Assembly (NCBI RefSeq): GCF_900156745.1
Contig: NZ_LT707065.1
Coordinates: 1,736,001 to 1,800,000, forward strand
Reading direction: 5' to 3'
From: Achromobacter sp. MFA1 R4
GTDB taxonomy: Bacteria > Pseudomonadota > Gammaproteobacteria > Burkholderiales > Burkholderiaceae_B
Length of the DNA: 64,000 bases
In this document: positions 25,091 to 33,200 of the stretch, in pieces
Layout: every line of letters starts with the position of its first letter
How positions within the stretch are numbered: position 1 is the stretch's first letter
Notes under the pieces: generated by a model
Databases searched by the model: none
The model's input: the letters and a program-made list of their open reading frames with translations, nothing else
What the model was told of the DNA's origin: nothing
Translations under genes and position numbers: made by a program

Positions 25091-27249
25091 GCGGCGCGCT
25101 GCCCGCGCTGCGCGAAGAGCTGCTGCTGCATCGCGCGCCGCCCAACCACGACGGCTCGCCGGCCTGGACGCTGGAAGACCCGGGCCGCGGCCTGTTCTTC
25201 CAGATCGGCTGGGCGGAAGCGGAAATGCTGGCGCGCTGGGGCCTGGGCAGCGCCGATGCGGTCGCCAGCGCGGCGGCCCGCGACACCACGCTGGCGGTCA
25301 GCGAGGAAGACGTCCAGGACTTTGCCCAGTTCCTGCAGGCCAACAGCCTGGCGCAACTGCGCGGCCCCGACGCCATCGCGCGCTACGCCAGGGAAGCGCA
25401 GGCGCGGCGCAGCAGCCATTGGCTCAAGAGCCTGGTCCACCAGTACCTGTTCTTCCGCATTCCGCTGGTCCGTCCCGACGCGTTTCTCGAACGCACGCTG
25501 CCCGCGGTGCGGCGCGCGCTGCTGTCGGGCGTCTTCTTCCGCCTGACGCTGGCGGCCGGCGTACTGGGGCTGTTTCTGGCCGCGCGCCAGTGGGACCAGT
25601 TCCTGCACACCTTCCTGCACTTTTTCACGCTGGAAGGCGCGCTGGCCGCCGCCGTCACGCTGGGCGCGGCCAAGGTGCTGCACGAGCTGGGCCACGCGTA
25701 CGCGGCCAAGCACCATGGCTGCCGCGTCGCCACCATGGGCGTGGCGTTCATGGTCATGTGGCCGGTGCTGTACACCGACACGTCGGGGGCCTGGCGCCTG
25801 GCCAGCCGGCGCCAGCGCATGTCCATCGGCGCCGCCGGCATGCTGGCCGAGACCGCGCTGGCCGCCTGGGCCACGCTCGCGTGGAGCTTCCTGCCCGACG
25901 GCATGTTGCGCAGCGCCGCGTTCACCCTGGCGACGACGACCTGGCTGCTGACCCTGGCCGTCAACCTCAATCCGCTGATGCGCTTTGACGGCTACTTCCT
26001 GCTGACCGATGCGCTCAATGTCCCCAACCTGCAGAACCGGTCGTTCGCGCTGGCGCGGTGGCGGCTGCGCGAATGGCTGTTCGGACTGGGCGAGGACCGG
26101 CCCGAGGTGTTCGCGCCGTGGCGCGAGCGCACGCTGATCGCCTACGCGTTCTGCGTGTGGATCTACCGATTCTTCCTGTTCCTGGGCATTGCCCTGCTGG
26201 TCTATCACATGGCATTCAAACTGCTGGGCATCGTCCTGTTCGCCATCGAGATCGTGGCGTTCGTCCTACGCCCCATCTACGCCGAACTGCGCGCCTGGCG
26301 CGAACGCCTGACCCGCCATCGCGGCGGCGGCTGGAACCGCCGCAGCCGCATCACGGCGTGCGCCGCGCTCATCGCGGTGCTGGCCGTCATCGTGCCGTGG
26401 CGCACGCGCGTCGAGGCGCCCGCGCTGATGCGCGCGGCGCAGCAGGCCCGCATCGTCGCGCCCGCGGGCGCGCAGATCCAGCAGATCGCCATCGGCCCGG
26501 GCCAGCCCGTGCGCGCCGGCGAGACGCTGTTCGTGCTGGACGCGCCCGACATCGCGCACGAGATCGATTCGCTGGCGCGCCGCATCCGGTTGCTGCAATG
26601 GCAGCAATCCTTTCAGGCCATGACCCGCGACACCGCCGCCTCGGTGCCGGTCGCCGCCGGCGAACTGCAGGCGGCGCGCGAGCGCCTCGATGTGCTGTCG
26701 CGCCAGCGCCAGCAGCTCACCATCCGCGCGCCCTTCGACGGCGTCGCCGCGGAGCTGGCCGATCCGCTCGCGCCGGGCGAATGGGTCGGCGAAGGCGAAT
26801 GGCTGGCCTCGCTGGCCGATCCGGCGCACATGATCGTCGAAGCCTACGCGTCCGAAAGCGACCTGCATCGCCTGCCCGCCGGGGCCCGCGCGCGGTTCTT
26901 GCCCGAGGACCCCGGACAGGGCGCCATCGCCCTGGTCGTGGCCGACATCGGCGCCACCGCCACCCGGCGCCTGAACGCCGCGCCCGAGCTAAGTTCCTCG
27001 CATGGCGGCGCGGTCGCCGCCGTGCAGGCGCCGCAGGGCGCGGGTCGTCCCGACCCCGAATCGCAAGGGCTCGTGCCCGAGAGCGCCGTCTATCGCGTGA
27101 TGCTGCGCCCCGCCGACGCCTCCGGTGCTGCGATGCCGCGCCTGCAGGCCCTGCGCGGCACCGTGGTCATCGACGGACAGGCCGAAAGCCTGCTGCGGCG
27201 CGCATGGCGGCGCGGCGCGGCGGTGCTGGTGCGCGAAGCCGGCTTCTGA
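25087..27249 (+). CDS. M50 site-2-protease-like membrane protein fused to HlyD-type adaptor
   Basis: This is a 720-residue protein from GTG 25087 (GTGA overlap); ATG 25075 is an alternative. A ~150-residue cytosolic N-terminus precedes a multi-TM region containing HELGH (residues 199-203) and NLNPLMRFDGYFLLTD, with Asn293-Pro296 and Asp301-Gly302. These are the zinc motif and the NPxxxxDG motif of M50/S2P metalloproteases, and both are intact. From about residue 440 a lipoyl/HlyD adaptor follows (VAPAGAQIQQIAIGPGQPVR; IRAPFDGVAAELADP). Related fusions are annotated as putative peptide zinc metalloproteases. The gene occupies the place of the ABC exporter, so it may process or translocate the giant protein. 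That role is inferred. Confidence 0.9.
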   Translation: MSGALPALREELLLHRAPPNHDGSPAWTLEDPGRGLFFQIGWAEAEMLARWGLGSADAVASAAARDTTLAVSEEDVQDFAQFLQANSLAQLRGPDAIARYAREAQARRSSHWLKSLVHQYLFFRIPLVRPDAFLERTLPAVRRALLSGVFFRLTLAAGVLGLFLAARQWDQFLHTFLHFFTLEGALAAAVTLGAAKVLHELGHAYAAKHHGCRVATMGVAFMVMWPVLYTDTSGAWRLASRRQRMSIGAAGMLAETALAAWATLAWSFLPDGMLRSAAFTLATTTWLLTLAVNLNPLMRFDGYFLLTDALNVPNLQNRSFALARWRLREWLFGLGEDRPEVFAPWRERTLIAYAFCVWIYRFFLFLGIALLVYHMAFKLLGIVLFAIEIVAFVLRPIYAELRAWRERLTRHRGGGWNRRSRITACAALIAVLAVIVPWRTRVEAPALMRAAQQARIVAPAGAQIQQIAIGPGQPVRAGETLFVLDAPDIAHEIDSLARRIRLLQWQQSFQAMTRDTAASVPVAAGELQAARERLDVLSRQRQQLTIRAPFDGVAAELADPLAPGEWVGEGEWLASLADPAHMIVEAYASESDLHRLPAGARARFLPEDPGQGAIALVVADIGATATRRLNAAPELSSSHGGAVAAVQAPQGAGRPDPESQGLVPESAVYRVMLRPADASGAAMPRLQALRGTVVIDGQAESLLRRAWRRGAAVLVREAGF

Positions 27250-27305
27250 AACCGGGGCATTGCATTGTTAAGCATCTTTAACGTGTCATCGGACAGGCGC
27301 TGCGA

Positions 27306-27324
27306 AATAATAAGACTCATCATC
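27306..27324. promoter_or_regulatory. Fur-box-like sequence upstream of heme oxygenase
   Basis: AATAATAAGACTCATCATC matches the 19-bp Fur consensus GATAATGATAATCATTATC at 14 of 19 positions by eye. It lies 53 bp before the heme oxygenase ATG, where an iron-responsive operator would be expected. A short ATG...TGA mini-frame (27355-27375) sits between them and is not called as a gene. Confidence 0.6.
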
Positions 27325-27377
27325 ATCCATCTCCCCGATGGATCGGCTTTCCCCATGACCCTCATCCCTCATTGACG

Positions 27378-27971
27378 ATGACCACCGACACCCTCGAACG
27401 TCCCTCGCTGTCGCACCGCCTCAAGCATGAAACCGCGGACCAGCACGAGCGCATGCATCGCCTCATGGAACGCGGCGCGCCCTTCTCGAGCCGCATCGCC
27501 TACGCCCGCTTCGTCGCCGCGCAATACCTCTTCCAGCGCGATGTGGAATATCTGTTCCAGGACGACGCCGTCAAACGCGCCGTGCCGGACCTGCAGGCGC
27601 GCGGCCGCGAAGACGCCTCGCTGGCCGATCTGCGCGACCTGGACGCCGCGGTGCCCGAGGATGGCATCGCCAGCGTGGGGGTGACCATGCCCGAAGCCCT
27701 GGGTTGGCTGTACGTGTCGGAAGGCTCGACGCTGGGCGCCGCCTTCCTCTTCAAGCAGGCGCAGGCCGACCTGGGCCTGTCGGCCGACTTCGGCGCGCGC
27801 AACCTGGCCGCCTATCCGGAAGGCCGCGCCCTCGTCTGGCGCCGCTTCGTCGCCTCGCTGGACAGCGACACGCTCGACCCGGCCACGCACGACGCCGTGA
27901 TCGCCGGCGCCAACGCGGCCTATGACCGCTTCGGCGAATTGCTCGAACGGCACTTCGAACTCGGCGCATGA
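27378..27971 (+). CDS. Biliverdin-producing heme oxygenase
   Basis: This 197-residue protein starts at ATG 27378; a TTG six bases earlier is possible. The N-terminal helix HRLKHETADQHERMHRLME carries the presumptive heme-ligand His. The distal-helix signature GWLYVSEGSTLGAAFL is typical of the bacterial HemO/BphO-type heme oxygenases. The enzyme opens heme to biliverdin, CO and iron for iron acquisition. Downstream, the DUF454 gene overlaps it by 4 bp (ATGA). The Fur-box-like site upstream is consistent with iron repression. No heme-uptake genes are adjacent. Confidence 0.88.
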   Translation: MTTDTLERPSLSHRLKHETADQHERMHRLMERGAPFSSRIAYARFVAAQYLFQRDVEYLFQDDAVKRAVPDLQARGREDASLADLRDLDAAVPEDGIASVGVTMPEALGWLYVSEGSTLGAAFLFKQAQADLGLSADFGARNLAAYPEGRALVWRRFVASLDSDTLDPATHDAVIAGANAAYDRFGELLERHFELGA

Positions 27972-28402
27972 CGCCACGCAAGCCGTGGGTCCGCGTGCTG
28001 TACCTCGCGCTGGCCTTCATCAGCATTGCGCTCGCTGTCGCCGGCGTATTCCTGCCCGGCCTGCCCAGCACCGAATTCGTGCTGCTGGCCTCCTGGGCCG
28101 CGGCGCGCAGTTCGCCGCGGCTGCACCGCTGGCTGCACGAACATCGCTGGTTCGGCCCCATGCTGCACAACTGGCACAACGGCCGCATGGTCACGCGCCG
28201 CGCCAAGTACATGGCCACGGTGTCGATGACGCTTTGCATGATCGTGATGACCCGCACCATTCCCCATCCCTGGGTCGTCTGGCCGCTGTGCCTGACGATG
28301 TCGGCGGTGCTGGTGTGGATCTGGCTGCGCCCGGAACCGGCGGGAGCGCCCGACCGTTCGACGGCGCCGCTGCCGGCGGGCCGGCACGTGCATCGAACGT
28401 AG
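27968..28402 (+). CDS. DUF454 (YbaN-like) inner-membrane protein
   Basis: This is a 144-residue membrane protein. The DUF454 hallmark LALAFISIALAVAGVFLPGLPSTEFVLLAS is visible across its first TM pair: LGxxGxxLPxLPTxPF in the family, here VAGVFLPGLPSTEF. It is followed by HRWLHEHRWFGPMLHNW and two more TMs near the C-terminus (TVSMTLCMIVM; WVVWPLCLTMSAVLVWIWL). The function is unknown. The 4-bp overlap with heme oxygenase implies co-translation and perhaps an iron- or heme-related role. Confidence 0.9.
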   Translation: MTPRKPWVRVLYLALAFISIALAVAGVFLPGLPSTEFVLLASWAAARSSPRLHRWLHEHRWFGPMLHNWHNGRMVTRRAKYMATVSMTLCMIVMTRTIPHPWVVWPLCLTMSAVLVWIWLRPEPAGAPDRSTAPLPAGRHVHRT

Positions 28403-28478
28403 AAAACCTCACGACGTCCAGGGCGACCGCGCCGCCGTGGACGCGCCCGGCGCGTCGCAGCAACGCGCGGCGCAGGGC

Positions 28479-28513
28479 AAAAAGGATAGGCCACGCTCCT
28501 GCCGTGGCCTATC
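28479..28513 (-). terminator. Rho-independent terminator of the fasciclin gene
   Basis: A perfect 11-bp inverted repeat, GATAGGCCACG (28485-28495) and CGTGGCCTATC (28503-28513), has a 7-nt loop. Read on the - strand it is followed shortly by five T (A-run 28479-28483 on the + strand). It lies 35 bp after the fasciclin stop. The + side has no T-run, so it is unidirectional. Confidence 0.88.
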
Positions 28514-28548
28514 AAGGCCGGACATCTTTCCTGCCTGTCTGTGCCTGT

Positions 28549-29004
28549 CTACTTCGGCATGAGCACGGTATCGATGACGTGAATGACGCCGTTGTCGGCC
28601 ACGACATCCGTCTTCACCACTTTCGCGTTATCCACCATGACCGTCCCGCCCTTGACGGTCACCGTCAGCGAGCTGCCCTCCACCGTTTTCACGGGGCCGG
28701 CCTTCACGTCCTTGGCCATGACCTTGCCGGGCACGACGTGATACGTCAGCACCTTGGTCAGGGCCGCCTTGTCCTTGAGCAGCGCGTCGAGCTTGTCCTT
28801 GGGCACCTTGGCGAAGGCCTCGTCGGTCGGCGCGAACACGGTGAACGGGCCCGGCCCCTTCAAGGTATCGACCAGCCCGGCCGCCTGCACGGCCGTGACC
28901 AGGGTATTGAAAGACCCCGCCGACTTGGCGGTGTCGACGATGTCGGCGGCATAGGCGCTGCCCAGCGCCAGGGAGAGCGAAATACCTGCCAGAAGACGTT
29001 TCAT
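28549..29004 (-). CDS. Secreted fasciclin (FAS1) domain protein
   Basis: This 151-residue protein starts at ATG 29004, with AAGGAG 8 bases upstream; an upstream in-frame ATG at 29034 would spoil the signal peptide. The signal peptide ([19 protein letters not shown]) is followed by one FAS1 domain. Its H1 motif reads [19 protein letters not shown], with the central YH in [10 protein letters not shown] and the H2 motif [16 protein letters not shown]1 domains mediate extracellular adhesion or stress-related roles; the bacterial function is not settled. It is divergent from a MerR-type regulator, a common pairing. Confidence 0.95.
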   Translation of the reverse strand: MKRLLAGISLSLALGSAYAADIVDTAKSAGSFNTLVTAVQAAGLVDTLKGPGPFTVFAPTDEAFAKVPKDKLDALLKDKAALTKVLTYHVVPGKVMAKDVKAGPVKTVEGSSLTVTVKGGTVMVDNAKVVKTDVVADNGVIHVIDTVLMPK

Positions 29005-29125
29005 GGTTGACTCCTTTGTCCAATTGATCCGCACCGCAGCGGCGGGGGGTTTACAAGCGGCGAAAGCGGGAATCTGAACCGCTTAGGAAATGAATTTACG
29101 CGGCGAAAAGCTGTTCGTCCATGAT

Positions 29126-29158
29126 TTGAACCGCTACAATTCAACATTATCGGTTCAA
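29126..29158. promoter_or_regulatory. Inverted repeat between fasciclin and MerR genes, candidate operator
   Basis: TTGAACCG (29126-29133) and CGGTTCAA (29151-29158) form a perfect 8-bp dyad separated by 17 bp. A third half-site, TGAACCG, lies at 29075-29081. The dyad sits in the divergent intergenic region, 26 bp before the MerR ATG, and MerR-family regulators bind such dyads. It is probably the autoregulatory site that also controls the fasciclin gene. Confidence 0.6.
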
Positions 29159-29183
29159 TAACGGGTCAACACAGGGGAAAGCA

Positions 29184-30185
29184 ATGGGGAACACCATAGA
29201 ACCCGCGCATCCGGCTTCAGAGGACAGCCACATCACCTATCGCAGCGGCGTGGCGGCCCGCCTGGCGGGGTTGTCACCGGAAACCCTGCGCGTCTGGGAA
29301 CGCCGCTACAACCTCACGCAGGTCGAGCGCTCGGCGCGCGGACAACGGCTGTACTCGGCCGAACAGGTCCGCCGGCTCAGCCTGCTCAAGCAGCTGGTCG
29401 ATCAGGGACATGCCATCGGCGTGCTGGCGCCCATGTCCATGGACCAGTTGCAGGAACTCGCCGGCGCGGCCGCCCGGCAACCCAAGCCGCAGGGACCGCT
29501 CAGGCTGGGCGTCATCGGCGCCAACCTGGCCCGGCGCATTGCCGGCAGCGGCCGCGACGGATTGGATCTGGTGGTGCAACAACACTGGCCGGCGCTGGAT
29601 CAGGTCGCGCTCGCGCCGCCGGATGGCGACATCGAAGTCCTGGTGATCGAACTGTCCGAACTGCACGACAGCGCCATGCCGCTGATCGTCGCCGCCGCGC
29701 AAGCCTGCGGCGGGGCCGCCGTGGTCGTGCTGTACCGCTTCTGCGCCAGCGCGACGATCCGCGCCTTGCGCGCGCACGGCTGCCTGGCCGCGCGCGTGCC
29801 GGCGGACATCGGCGAACTGCTGCTGCTGTGCCGCTCGGCGCTGGCGGGCGAGCGCCTGCCCCCGGTCCAGGCGCCGAGCGCGCCGCCGGAACTGCGATTC
29901 GACGAACACGCGCTCTTCACCATCATGGCGTCCGGCAGCGGGCTCAAATGCGAGTGCCCGAGGCACCTGGCGGACCTGCTGCTGATGGTGGGAAGCTTCG
30001 AGCGCTACAGCGCGCAGTGCGCCTCGCGCAACGACGAAGACGCGCAGTTGCACAACGAACTGGGCCGCGCCGCAGGCCAGGCGCGCGCGATCCTCGAAGT
30101 CGCGATGGAAAGACTGGCAAGGACCGAAGGGCTGCCCTTGCCGGCAGGAATCGCCAAAGGGGACGCGGGCAAAAAAACGCGCTGA
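29184..30185 (+). CDS. MerR-family regulator with B12-binding-like C-terminal region
   Basis: This is a 333-residue protein whose start is preceded by GGGGAAA. The N-terminal winged HTH (YRSGVAARLAGLSPETLRVW through RRYNLTQ and RLYSAEQVRRL) is typical of MerR/MlrA regulators. The long C-terminal part looks like the Rossmann-like region of LitR/CarH-type proteins (LRLGVIGANLARRIA; ACGGAAVVVLYRF) but has no obvious DxHxxG cobalamin-binding motif. It ends with CECPRHLADLLLMVGSFERYSAQC, a segment I associate with regulators paired with fasciclin genes. It probably regulates the divergent fasciclin gene. Confidence 0.82.
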   Translation: MGNTIEPAHPASEDSHITYRSGVAARLAGLSPETLRVWERRYNLTQVERSARGQRLYSAEQVRRLSLLKQLVDQGHAIGVLAPMSMDQLQELAGAAARQPKPQGPLRLGVIGANLARRIAGSGRDGLDLVVQQHWPALDQVALAPPDGDIEVLVIELSELHDSAMPLIVAAAQACGGAAVVVLYRFCASATIRALRAHGCLAARVPADIGELLLLCRSALAGERLPPVQAPSAPPELRFDEHALFTIMASGSGLKCECPRHLADLLLMVGSFERYSAQCASRNDEDAQLHNELGRAAGQARAILEVAMERLARTEGLPLPAGIAKGDAGKKTR

Positions 30186-30302
30186 AGGCCAGGTCCCTGG
30201 ACCCAGCCCGCAGCGCGTCGCGACGATGCGGATTCGTGATCGGCAACGTGTCCGGATTCGTGCCCTGGCCCGGGCATTCCTCCGGTCACGTTCCAGGCCG
30301 GC

Positions 30303-33200
30303 TTAGAAGCGCGTCATCAGCTTGAACATGCCCGCCTGCTGGCGGTTGCCGCCGCCGAACTGCGCGTCGTAGGCCACGCCAGCCGTCGTGTTGCGCGTGA
30401 GCGCCACTTCGGCGCCCAGCCCCAGCACCGCGGCGTCGCGCGCGATGGGCACGCCCGACACCGTGAAGGTGCTGCCGCCCTCGAAGGCCAGCTTCTGCGT
30501 CGGCTTCACATCGCCCATCGCATGGCGCCAGCCCAGCGTGGCCGTCAGGCGGCCCGGCGCGTTGTCGGAGCCGATCAGCATGGCGCCGCGCAGGCCCAGC
30601 GTGGTGCTCGTCACATCGTCCGTGCTGCCCTCGCCGCGCAGCGCCGCGGTGCCGCCCGATTCCTGGAAGCCGCGCGTGCGGACCTGGTTCCAGGCCACGC
30701 CGGCAAAGGGCTCGATCGCGTAGGCGTCGCCCAGCGGCAGCTTGTAGCCAAGCTCCGTGAACACTTGCGTCGACGAGGCGTCATACGACGATTCGAGCCG
30801 CTGGTTCAGGCCGCCGACCGCCACGTTGCGCTTGGCGTCGATCTCGTGCCACGTGTAGGCCGCGCCCGCCATGAACCGGAAATGTCCCGGTCCGGCCTCG
30901 ATGTTCTTGCCGCCGAAGACCGTTGCCGTGTAGCTGTCGACGCTCATGCGCGACGACACATCCGCGACCGAGTTGTGGCTGCCGGTGTAGCCCACCGCGC
31001 CGCCCAGGCGCCAGCCGCCCCCGACCGCGCCGTCGCCGCCGACAAAGAGCCCGCCCGCCGACTGGTGCACGCTCGACGCGTTGCCGTCGCCCCCGAAAGT
31101 GCTCCAGTTGCCGAAGGCCTGCGCCCAGATGGGCGATGCGCCGCTTTGCGGCAGGGCATCGGAAGACGCCATGCCCAATTGCGCCGTCGGCCGTCCCGCG
31201 ACCATGGGCGCATCGAGATTGCCGCGCAGGTGTGCCAGCGGCAGCGTCTGCACCGCGTCGCCCTGGCCTTGCAGCACGCTGCCGGTGCTGGCGTACGCCT
31301 CGCCGGAAAGCTGCTTCAGGGCCGCGCGCGCCTGGTCGGGCGTCATGGCAAGCACGGCCTGCGTCACCTGGCTGGCGCCCGTGGCCTGGCCTGCGCCATT
31401 TCCGCTGGCGACCAGCGACGAGCCGGCGCCCGGCGCGACGGGATTCGTGCCCGCGGGCGCGGATTCCGTGCCGGCGGCGGCCGAACCGCTGCCGCTCGGG
31501 GCCGTCGTGCCGTTGCCCGTGGACGCCGATCCATTGCCGCTCGGGGCCGACCCGTTACCCGTGGATGCCGACCCATTTCCGCTCGACGGCGGCGCTTCCT
31601 GGTCCAGCGCATCGCCGACGCTGGTCTGGTTGTCCGTGTCGCCCACGCTGCCGATCGGCACGTCATTGCGCGACAGCGTGATGAACGCATTCTTCGCGTC
31701 ATAGCTGAGCGTCGGCGTCAGGAACGCATACGCGCTGGACACGCCGGTGAACTGGCCCTGGATGCCGCCGTCCGCCGTCAGGATGTTGTACGTCGTGCGC
31801 GGCGCATAGTTGCCGTTCGGACCGACGTGCGCCACCGTGCCATCGAGATACGCAACGCCCGTCACATGGATGCGGTCGCTGGCGCTGCTGGCGGGATCGG
31901 CATGCACGCGATAGATCGTGTCCTGGCCGAAGTTGAGATTGCCGTTGACCGTCAGCGTCCCCATCGGCGTGCCATCGTTACCCGGCGAAATGACGGCCGT
32001 GGGATACAGCGTCGTGCTGCCCACTTGCCCCACCCCCGCCAGCACCACCTCGCGGCCGATGTCCATCGGCCCATTCAGCTTGCCGTTGATCTCCAGCGCG
32101 CCGTCGGCAATGAAGATGGGACCGGTCAGGTTGCTGCTGTCGCCATTCAGGATGACGGAACCGACGCCGGTCTTCACAAAGCCTTCCGAGCCTTGCAGCG
32201 GGTTGTCGATGATGTCGACGAACCTGCCCGCCGCATACGTGCCATCGCCCACGACGATCACGGGCGGGTTGCCGCCAGTGCCCACCAGCGTGATGGGCGC
32301 GCCTTGCAGGCGATACCGGTCCGTGGCGAACTGCAGGCCCGACACGCGCACAGGACCGGCGCCGCCATCGACCGTCACCGTTCCCGCCGCGCCCGTGAAG
32401 ATCGCATAGCCGCCGTCGGGCAGCGCGCCGGTGGCGTTGGTCGGGCTGCTCCAGTTGCCGCTCGCCGCGCTCCACGTGCCGTTGCCGCCGCCCGCGTTGG
32501 CGGCGGACGCGACGCCATTGCCGTTCCACAGGTTGGTCGTGCTGGGGCCCAGGACCAGGTTGATGTGCTTGTCGCCCGTCAGCGTCTGGATCGTCGCCGC
32601 CGGCGCCGAATCGCCGGACACCGTGCCCAGCGTCAGGCCCGAGCCGCTCAAGGTGCCGCCGTACGACAGGATGCGGTAGAACCCGGCGTTGACGCCGTGC
32701 GTGCTGACCTTCACGTTCAACGTCGTGTTGTTCAGCGCGACGTTGCCGCCCACGGTGATGTTGTCGCCCGTGCCCGGCTGCGTGATCGGCAGGCCCGCAT
32801 AACCGGTCTCGAAATCGAACACGGCGTTATTCATCGACAGATTGCCGTTCACGACCAGATTGCCGTTGGACACGCCGGTCGGCGTATCCACCCAATAACC
32901 CGGCGCGACGCGGGCATTGCCCGTCACATTCAGATCGCCATTGATCGAACCGAAGCCCGCGACCGTGCCATTGGACATGGCGTTGACGTTGCCGCCGATC
33001 ACCACCCCCGACCCGCCGCCATTTCCGCCGATCACCACCGTGCCGCCGTTGACGTCGATTCCGCCCGGAAAGTTGGCTGACCCGTCAAACACCTGCGTAT
33101 TGCCCGACCCGATCGTCAGGTCCGCCGCGATGACGCTACCCCCATAGGACGCGCTCAAGGCGAGCGTCGCCGTCAGCCACTTCTTTGTGCCGTTTGCCAA
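30303..33200 (-). CDS. Autotransporter (type V secreted) protein
   Basis: This 965-residue protein has a TTG start at 33200, chosen because GGAGG lies 9 bases upstream and the adjacent ATG is out of frame. The signal peptide (KKWLTATLALSASYGGSVIA) is followed by a beta-helical passenger with G/N-rich strand repeats (GGTVVIGGNGGG; NGTVAGFGSINGDLNV; NGNLNFG). A Gly/Asn/Ser linker separates it from a ~290-residue C-terminal autotransporter barrel ending FKLMTRF. The barrel shows WAQAFGNWSTFGGDGN, a GxRxxxG-type segment and a terminal Phe. The passenger is probably surface-exposed; its function is unknown. It is the last gene of the - strand block downstream of a two-component system. Confidence 0.95.
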   Translation of the reverse strand: MANGTKKWLTATLALSASYGGSVIAADLTIGSGNTQVFDGSANFPGGIDVNGGTVVIGGNGGGSGVVIGGNVNAMSNGTVAGFGSINGDLNVTGNARVAPGYWVDTPTGVSNGNLVVNGNLSMNNAVFDFETGYAGLPITQPGTGDNITVGGNVALNNTTLNVKVSTHGVNAGFYRILSYGGTLSGSGLTLGTVSGDSAPAATIQTLTGDKHINLVLGPSTTNLWNGNGVASAANAGGGNGTWSAASGNWSSPTNATGALPDGGYAIFTGAAGTVTVDGGAGPVRVSGLQFATDRYRLQGAPITLVGTGGNPPVIVVGDGTYAAGRFVDIIDNPLQGSEGFVKTGVGSVILNGDSSNLTGPIFIADGALEINGKLNGPMDIGREVVLAGVGQVGSTTLYPTAVISPGNDGTPMGTLTVNGNLNFGQDTIYRVHADPASSASDRIHVTGVAYLDGTVAHVGPNGNYAPRTTYNILTADGGIQGQFTGVSSAYAFLTPTLSYDAKNAFITLSRNDVPIGSVGDTDNQTSVGDALDQEAPPSSGNGSASTGNGSAPSGNGSASTGNGTTAPSGSGSAAAGTESAPAGTNPVAPGAGSSLVASGNGAGQATGASQVTQAVLAMTPDQARAALKQLSGEAYASTGSVLQGQGDAVQTLPLAHLRGNLDAPMVAGRPTAQLGMASSDALPQSGASPIWAQAFGNWSTFGGDGNASSVHQSAGGLFVGGDGAVGGGWRLGGAVGYTGSHNSVADVSSRMSVDSYTATVFGGKNIEAGPGHFRFMAGAAYTWHEIDAKRNVAVGGLNQRLESSYDASSTQVFTELGYKLPLGDAYAIEPFAGVAWNQVRTRGFQESGGTAALRGEGSTDDVTSTTLGLRGAMLIGSDNAPGRLTATLGWRHAMGDVKPTQKLAFEGGSTFTVSGVPIARDAAVLGLGAEVALTRNTTAGVAYDAQFGGGNRQQAGMFKLMTRF
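31484..31587 (-). repeat. Gly-Asn-Gly-Ser linker repeats in the autotransporter
   Basis: The autotransporter has a run of SGNGSAS/TGNGSAP-type heptads between passenger and barrel. The encoding DNA repeats blocks such as CCATTGCCGCTCGGGGCCGA. The limits are approximate. The stretch looks like a flexible linker and is a candidate for copy-number variation. Confidence 0.75.

Noticed and set aside
27355..27375. Six-codon mini-frame before heme oxygenase, considered as a leader peptide
   Set aside because: It has no ribosome-binding site and no attenuator-like structure; probably chance.
30261..30276. Hairpin TGCCC...GGGCA between the MerR and autotransporter genes, considered as a bidirectional terminator
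   Set aside because: The stem is only 5 bp and neither side has a T-run.
30522..33080. Long open frame antisense to the autotransporter
   Set aside because: The - strand frame has a signal peptide, passenger and barrel. The + frame is a composition artefact.
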